Assembly: GCF_900324465.2 (NCBI RefSeq)
Contig: NC_046610.1
Span: forward strand, 26,143,431-26,207,430
Source: Anabas testudineus
Taxonomy: Eukaryota > Chordata > Actinopteri > Anabantiformes > Anabantidae
Length of the DNA: 64,000 bases
Direction of reading: 5' to 3'
Program-made: the position numbers and the translations under genes
Notes under the pieces: model-generated
What the model was told of the DNA's origin: nothing
Database searches by the model: none
Seen by the model: only the letters and a program-made list of their open reading frames with translations
Shown here: in pieces, positions 59,037 through 64,000 of the stretch
Position numbering within the stretch: position 1 is the first letter of the stretch
Layout of the letters: each line of letters opens with the position of its first letter

Positions 59037-59290
59037 GTAAATGTTCTGCACTTATATAGCTCTTTTCTACTGAGCTGGTACTCAAAGCACTTTACACTGC
59101 ATCTCATTCACCCATTCACACTCACACACCGATGGCAGAGCTGCTATGCAGCTGACCTGACTCACCGGGGGCAACTTGGGGTTCAGTATCTTGCCCAAGC
59201 AAACTTTGGCATGTGACATGGCTGCCAGGAATCAAACCACCAATCCTGTGATTGGCAAACAACTACTCTACCTATTGATCCACAGCCACC
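59037..59290 (-). mobile_element. tRNA-headed SINE, copy 5
   Basis: Same family, tail at left ('atgttctgcacttatatagc'), head at right ('ctacctattgatccacagcc'). Confidence 0.85.
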
Positions 59291-59565
59291 ACAGTGTCAT
59301 TCTGTTTTATGGAAAACTGTCACTTCACTCAGTAAATTAATGACAAATATGAGTCTGTGCTAGTAGATTTCCTCAAATATGGATCTTTTTTACAGTTTTT
59401 ATTAAACAGTCATGATGATGGAAACTTGCAGTAATGTGAAACATTTCTGGCTGAGAAATAAAGAACTTGTGTTTTTCAGAGGAATCTTTGGTTTGATTCT
59501 CCACTGAAGACTTCTGATAAGGGTTTATTTCTTATTTCTTCTTAGATGATTATTTATTCTAATCT

Positions 59566-59835
59566 GCTGGTGCCTGTCCTCCTTGTGTCTGCATGGGTTT
59601 TTAGGGTACTCCAGCTTCTTCCCACAGTCCAAAGACTTGCATGTGAGGTTAATTACAGACTCAATTGCCCATAAGTGGGAGTGTGAGTGTTTCTGTCTCT
59701 AAATGTCAGTCCTGTGATAAAGTTGCGACCTGTCCAGGGTGTACCCTTCTTCTCAACCAGTGACAGCTGGGATTGTCTCCAGCACCCATGTGACCCTTAA
59801 CAGGAAAAACTGTTACAATGGATAATGAATGGATA
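59566..59835. repeat. Fish interspersed repeat, second copy
   Basis: Same block order as 20025-20305: 'ccttgtgtctgcatgggttt', 'cttcccacagtccaaagac', 'cgacctgtccagggtgtacc', 'gtctccagcacccatgtgac', ending 'atggataatgaatggata'. Better preserved than the other copy. Confidence 0.75.
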
Positions 59836-60014
59836 TTATTAATTCTAGGTTAGAAACTGCATTACAACAAAAACACAATGCAGCAAACAGATTGTGAAGC
59901 CTAATTCTTTACCGTTCTCATGTTAGACAGGAAAAAAAAAGAAATTTTTATCATTAGTTATCGTATATTGAAATGTATATTATTGTTGGCTTCTTCTGTT
60001 AAAGTACAATAAGT

Positions 60015-63000
60015 TTACAGCTCATGTGTAGTGACAGCAGTGAGAACAGGCTCTGATGGATGTTTCCTCTTTATCCCGAACAGGCCCAGTACTGCCTCCC
60101 TGAAGTCCTGGTGGGAGCAGTAGATCAGAGGGTTCACAGCACAGTCCAGGTACGACATCACTGATGACAACGTCCTTAACCAACTAGGTCCTGCTGACAG
60201 GTCCAGCCTACCCAGTAGGATCAGCTGATTGGTGGGTGGAGAGAAAGTAAGATTTAAAATCGATGTAGGAGTGTGTGTGTGTTTGTGTGTGTGTTTGCTC
60301 TTTGGCTTTTCCAACTGTGGACATGCAGATACAAGCTGCTATGTTGTTTTATAGTGAGTGAGTGCACAAGTCACCTCAGATACAGCAAAGGGAGTGTAGC
60401 AGAGCATGTAGGAGGACACGAGCAGAGGAGTGACTGCAGACAGATCTGCTTCATCATCTCTGAGACAAAGAGGAGACATGGCACAGTCAGCCTGCTTCCT
60501 GTAGCAGAGCATTGCTCTATTATCACTTAGTAGGACTGTGCTCCGGTGTTAAATAAATAATAAATTGACTCATATATGTCTAACAATTATTCAAAGGCCC
60601 TTTTTACTCACAAAGCTGTGGTTACAGCTGTTGCTAAATTCAGCAACTAGCAGTTAGTTGGACTGATGAAGTAACTTGAATGGTTTTAACTACAATCAGG
60701 CCAGTGGGAATGCTAATGACTTTTGATTGGACCTGACAGACCCAGAGAACAATCTGTCAGGATGTCAGTTAAACAGTGTAACCATATTCCTGAAATGAGT
60801 CTCGAGGCAGAACTGACTACACTGAATCATGAACTGTTTATCATGTTATTGCTTGGTGAAGAGTTTCCTACAAGACCACAAACTTCACCTTAAACTAATG
60901 TCAATCTAGCAAATGTCAAAGATTCTGGAATGCATCTTTAAACAGCGTCAGTTATTATACTTGTAGATCACTTCAACATTATCATGTGTCTCAGATCGTC
61001 TACCTGTTGTCATTAGAGCAGAACCTGGTGAACCTGAGCAGAGAGCAGAAGCAGATAAGGAGGAGGGGGAGGAAGATACAGATGGCGAACACGCACAGGA
61101 TATAGATCAACATGTCTGAGTAGCTGCTCTCCCAGAAGACAGCACACAGCATCTCTGCGGGATCATACCTGGAGGAGGAAGAAGACGGGATGGAGAATAA
61201 CTGAGCATAACACAACCTGTATAGTAGCTGTCCAGATAGTGGAGCCACTGCTCCTTTAACTTTGAAGTGTTTCCAACAGAACAATCAGTGTCTTTCTTTC
61301 TGTATCCTTTTCCTTGTTTGTGAAAGACAATAATCTCTTAACTTTGTTTACTTTGCTCTATTTCTAACATGCAATCAACAACAAACTGGTGGACACTTCA
61401 GGCGTTTGACTGAACTCAACTAACCCAGCTCTTGGTTAGTGTTCATTGCAAACAGCTGAGAGTTTTGCCTGTACACGTAATGCAATGGAGTTTGAAATAT
61501 TTTGAGTGTAACTGTTACTGATTTGTTCCAGTCCATACATGCATAGAAAGCAAATACAGATAGAGGTTTGCATTGTGTCTCCAGTTTATTTCAGTTTGAT
61601 TTGTTTTCATACAGGCATTTTAAGTCTTCAACATAACTGACTCTGTCGACACTTTTATTGAGATTTGGGGACCATGGAGTTTAAAAGACATGGACTCTTG
61701 TCATACTGACACTGTATTCATAAGATACTTAAACTGTGTGTTTTTGGTTTGCTTCCTGTTTGTGGATGAGGACATCTACTGTCTGATCGAGGGATGTAAG
61801 AATTGTGGTTTCCCAAAACAAAAACGACAAATGGAACACTGTTAATTAAACACCGTACCTGATCCAGGTGAAGACGACAGGGACGCTCCCAAACACCACC
61901 CCTGTCATCCAAGAAGCTGAGCATGCTATCACCATGACAACAAAAAGGGCACTTCCTGTGGAGGCCCTGCCAATCAACCGCTGCACACAGAGGACAGCTG
62001 TAAAGAAGAACACTATTGTTAGTGTACAAGTAAACTTAGATCATGTATTATATGAAAATACTTGTACTTAAATAATTCAATTCAGTACTACTACTTCTGC
62101 TTCACTACAGACGTAGAAAGATTTGCTGGTGATTTTCTCGGACAAAAGTAATAAACACCTAAAAAAATAAAGTCAGACTTTGCTTTTGATTTTTGATTCA
62201 ACAGAAACACCTTCTTTGATTTTCACTGACTAATTTAAAATGACACAACAGACTGTCAAGTTTTACTAAAATTATTTAACTGTAGCCATAATTGCTGTCA
62301 TCTGTAAAATGTAAGTATAGAGTAATGACAAATATACCCATTGCGTACAACAAATATTGTGTATGTAGTCAAGATTAACCAGCAATCCAATGTTTTTACC
62401 CTTGACTTCCCTATTCATTTAAATGTGAAATAACTAATAACTAATAACCCAAATAATGATATGAGTTTGAAATTTCAGTGTAGCCTAGTACTAGTACAAC
62501 CTCCAGTAAGGTTTGATTGTATTTTCCAGATTCAACATGGTGACTAATTTTACAGTGATTTGGCACTATATAAATAAATGTAAATGTAGGCGTACAGCTG
62601 TGGTACCTATGCTCCCTATAGATGAGGTGATAAAGGTGAATTTCAGCAGGCTGACGACCTCGCACCACGGTGACATCTGACCCCCTGTCAGTATGGCAAA
62701 CAGGGAGCTGGAGATGATGAGGAGGGAGCAGCCTTCACAACAAAGATGATCAGGTATGATATATTAAACACTGGGATACGTGTGTTACAATACTGAAATG
62801 AAATATTAAGGTGGTTACACTAAGGAATCACCAGTGTTGGTGTCAATTATACCTAAATCTGACATGGTGAGACTGACAAATGGAAGCCAATACCGACAGC
62901 AGAACTGACCCTTGCACTGAAAGTAAAAGAAGAATAGGATGTGTTAGGATCACATCAAAATCTGTCTTCTCACAAGCATTTAATTCCTTTAAACCATACT

Positions 63001-63162
63001 CCTTTATGGTCTCTCACTGATATTAGAAACAACTACACCTTCTCACTGTACCTTGGCTTTGACGATCAGAACAAGACAATTTCCTGAAACTCCCATGACC
63101 ATCTGGAGTCCCAGCACAGCCACCACCAGCCACTTCTCTGCCCCTGTCCACAAACTCTCCAT
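60015..63162 (-). CDS. Class A (rhodopsin-like) G protein-coupled receptor, subfamily unknown
   Basis: Exons on the minus strand: 63162-63052, 62916-62853, 62732-62607, 61997-61859, 61168-61004, 60459-60375, 60224-60015; phases join to 299 residues. TM1 has the GN motif ('MGVSGNCLVLIV'), TM2 the LxxxD ('SLTMSDLG'), and TM3 starts after Cys ('PWCEVVSLLKF') for the disulphide to 'MLCAVFW' in ECL2. TM4 and TM5 are clear. TM6 has 'LCYTPF' in place of CWxP, and TM7 the NPxIY ('LDCAVNPLIYC'), then helix 8 'FREAVLGLFG'. The usual D/E-R-Y after TM3 is 'VQRL'. TM7 has no retinal-binding lysine, so it is not an opsin. Methionine at 63162 is the first in-frame start, but the open frame with an N-glycosylation site (FNGT) continues upstream to an acceptor-like CAG, so a further 5' exon is possible. 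I cannot assign a ligand. Confidence 0.85.
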
Positions 63163-64000
63163 GGACACAGTCCCGTTAAACCGCTCAGTCACTGGGGGAC
63201 AACACAGAGCACAGTCGAGGGTATTCTAAAAGAGCCACCTGTCAGCGCTGAGAGCTTCTGTCAGACTGGAGCTGGTACTGCTGGACTGAGGTTTTATACC
63301 AACAGGCTTTGCCAGGGGTGGACTAAGTTATAATTTATACAATAATATGAAACCATTTTATTTTTACATACAAACTAGTTTTCTTAGACATGTGACCTGC
63401 ATTGATTGTATTATGATGACATCAGGACTGATCTCAATGTCACACAGTACAAAAGGAGTGTGAAGGATGCCACAAGCATCTACTGTAGATCCAGATGTCC
63501 TTATCTTTATGTTATTTAAAGCCCTGTATTCTTATAAAATTAATCAGAACAAACTGATAAAGACAATTTTAATCAAAGATAAGTGACAAAGTTTAGAAAA
63601 GAAAAACCATTTACTACACTATTAGACACAGTATAACTGACAAATCAAATATATGAATGGCACATGCAAATATGAGTCACTGCATACTCTACCATCAGCA
63701 CCATAAGCAGAGGGACAACAAAGGAAGGATTAGATAAAAACATTACATATTAATATATGTGCACTATAGAAATACAGTTACACCGTGGTTAAACAGTATA
63801 TAGTGGAAATATATAAGACATAAGGAAACAGACACCAAGGAAAACTGTTCAGCTCAGTGATCCCACGATGGTGGAATGAGCTGCCTATCTCTGCACGCTA
63901 CGCCACCTCACCAGCAATCTTTACAAAACTAAGCTAAAAACAGAACTCTTCCGCATCTTCCTTTGCACTTAAATAAAAAAAAAAAAAAAAAAAACTTTTC
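63163..64000. other. Upstream flank of the GPCR; LINE tail at the end
   Basis: No gene recognised. 63163-63300 may hold the rest of the GPCR 5' exon or promoter. 63830-64000 holds a LINE 3' tail. Confidence 0.5.
63830..63995 (+). mobile_element. L2-type LINE 3' end with poly(A)
   Basis: The plus strand reads 'VPRWWNELPISARYATSPAI' in a slightly broken frame, the C-terminal 'WNSLP..IR' motif of L2-type ORF2, then 'cagaactcttccgcatcttc', a terminator and an A-rich tail. It may continue beyond the window. Confidence 0.65.

Noticed and set aside
60015-63162. Opsin identity for the GPCR
   Set aside because: TM7 reads LDCAVNPLIYC with no retinal-binding lysine, so a photopigment is excluded.

Overview
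This is vertebrate nuclear DNA, almost certainly from a ray-finned (percomorph-type teleost) fish. The genes are split into short exons with GT-AG introns. (CA)n/(TG)n microsatellites are abundant. The interspersed repeats are typical of fish: many Tc1/mariner-type DNA elements, a tRNA-headed SINE with a 'TATATAAGTGCAGAACATTTACC'-type tail (given here only as a type), and L2-clade LINE pieces. All identifications come from reading translated exons against remembered family sequences; no search was run.

Layout, left to right. (1) 1-12433, plus: the 3' part of a KDM2A-type histone H3K36 demethylase gene, with JmjC, CXXC, PHD, F-box and leucine-rich repeat exons; its 5' end lies outside the window. 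(2) 13779-16142, minus: spcs3, signal peptidase complex subunit 3, in five exons. Its second intron reads as an AT-AC, U12-type intron. (3) 19427-23716, plus: an ankyrin/SOCS-box gene best matched to asb5. (4) 27224-39207, plus: galnt7, a polypeptide GalNAc-transferase, with two alternative 183-nt copies of one catalytic-domain exon. (5) 42430-45702, plus: saraf, the ER regulator of store-operated calcium entry. (6) 47134-53697, minus: an unrecognised five-exon gene for a largely disordered, proline-rich, YEDI-motif protein of 873 residues. A Ty3/gypsy fossil lies between its exons. (7) 57241-58005, plus: tmem187, single-exon and GC-rich, with a 10-bp-unit minisatellite just upstream and homologous direct repeats on both sides. 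(8) 60015-63162, minus: a seven-exon class A GPCR that I cannot name.

The genes do not form an operon-like unit. spcs3, asb5 and galnt7 all map to human 4q34, so that trio looks like conserved synteny. kdm2a (11q13), saraf (8p12) and tmem187 (Xq28) come from other human regions, as expected after fish rearrangement. Functionally, spcs3, galnt7 and saraf all act in the ER/Golgi pathway, but I see nothing that makes this more than coincidence.

No prokaryote-like system, CRISPR array or intact virus-like element was seen. The most interesting signals concern splicing: the duplicated galnt7 exon, the AT-AC intron in spcs3, a possible 252-nt kdm2a cassette exon, and a recurring pattern of (CA)n or (TG)n tracts directly against splice sites. 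The unknown YEDI-scaffold gene and the orphan GPCR are the least explained genes.
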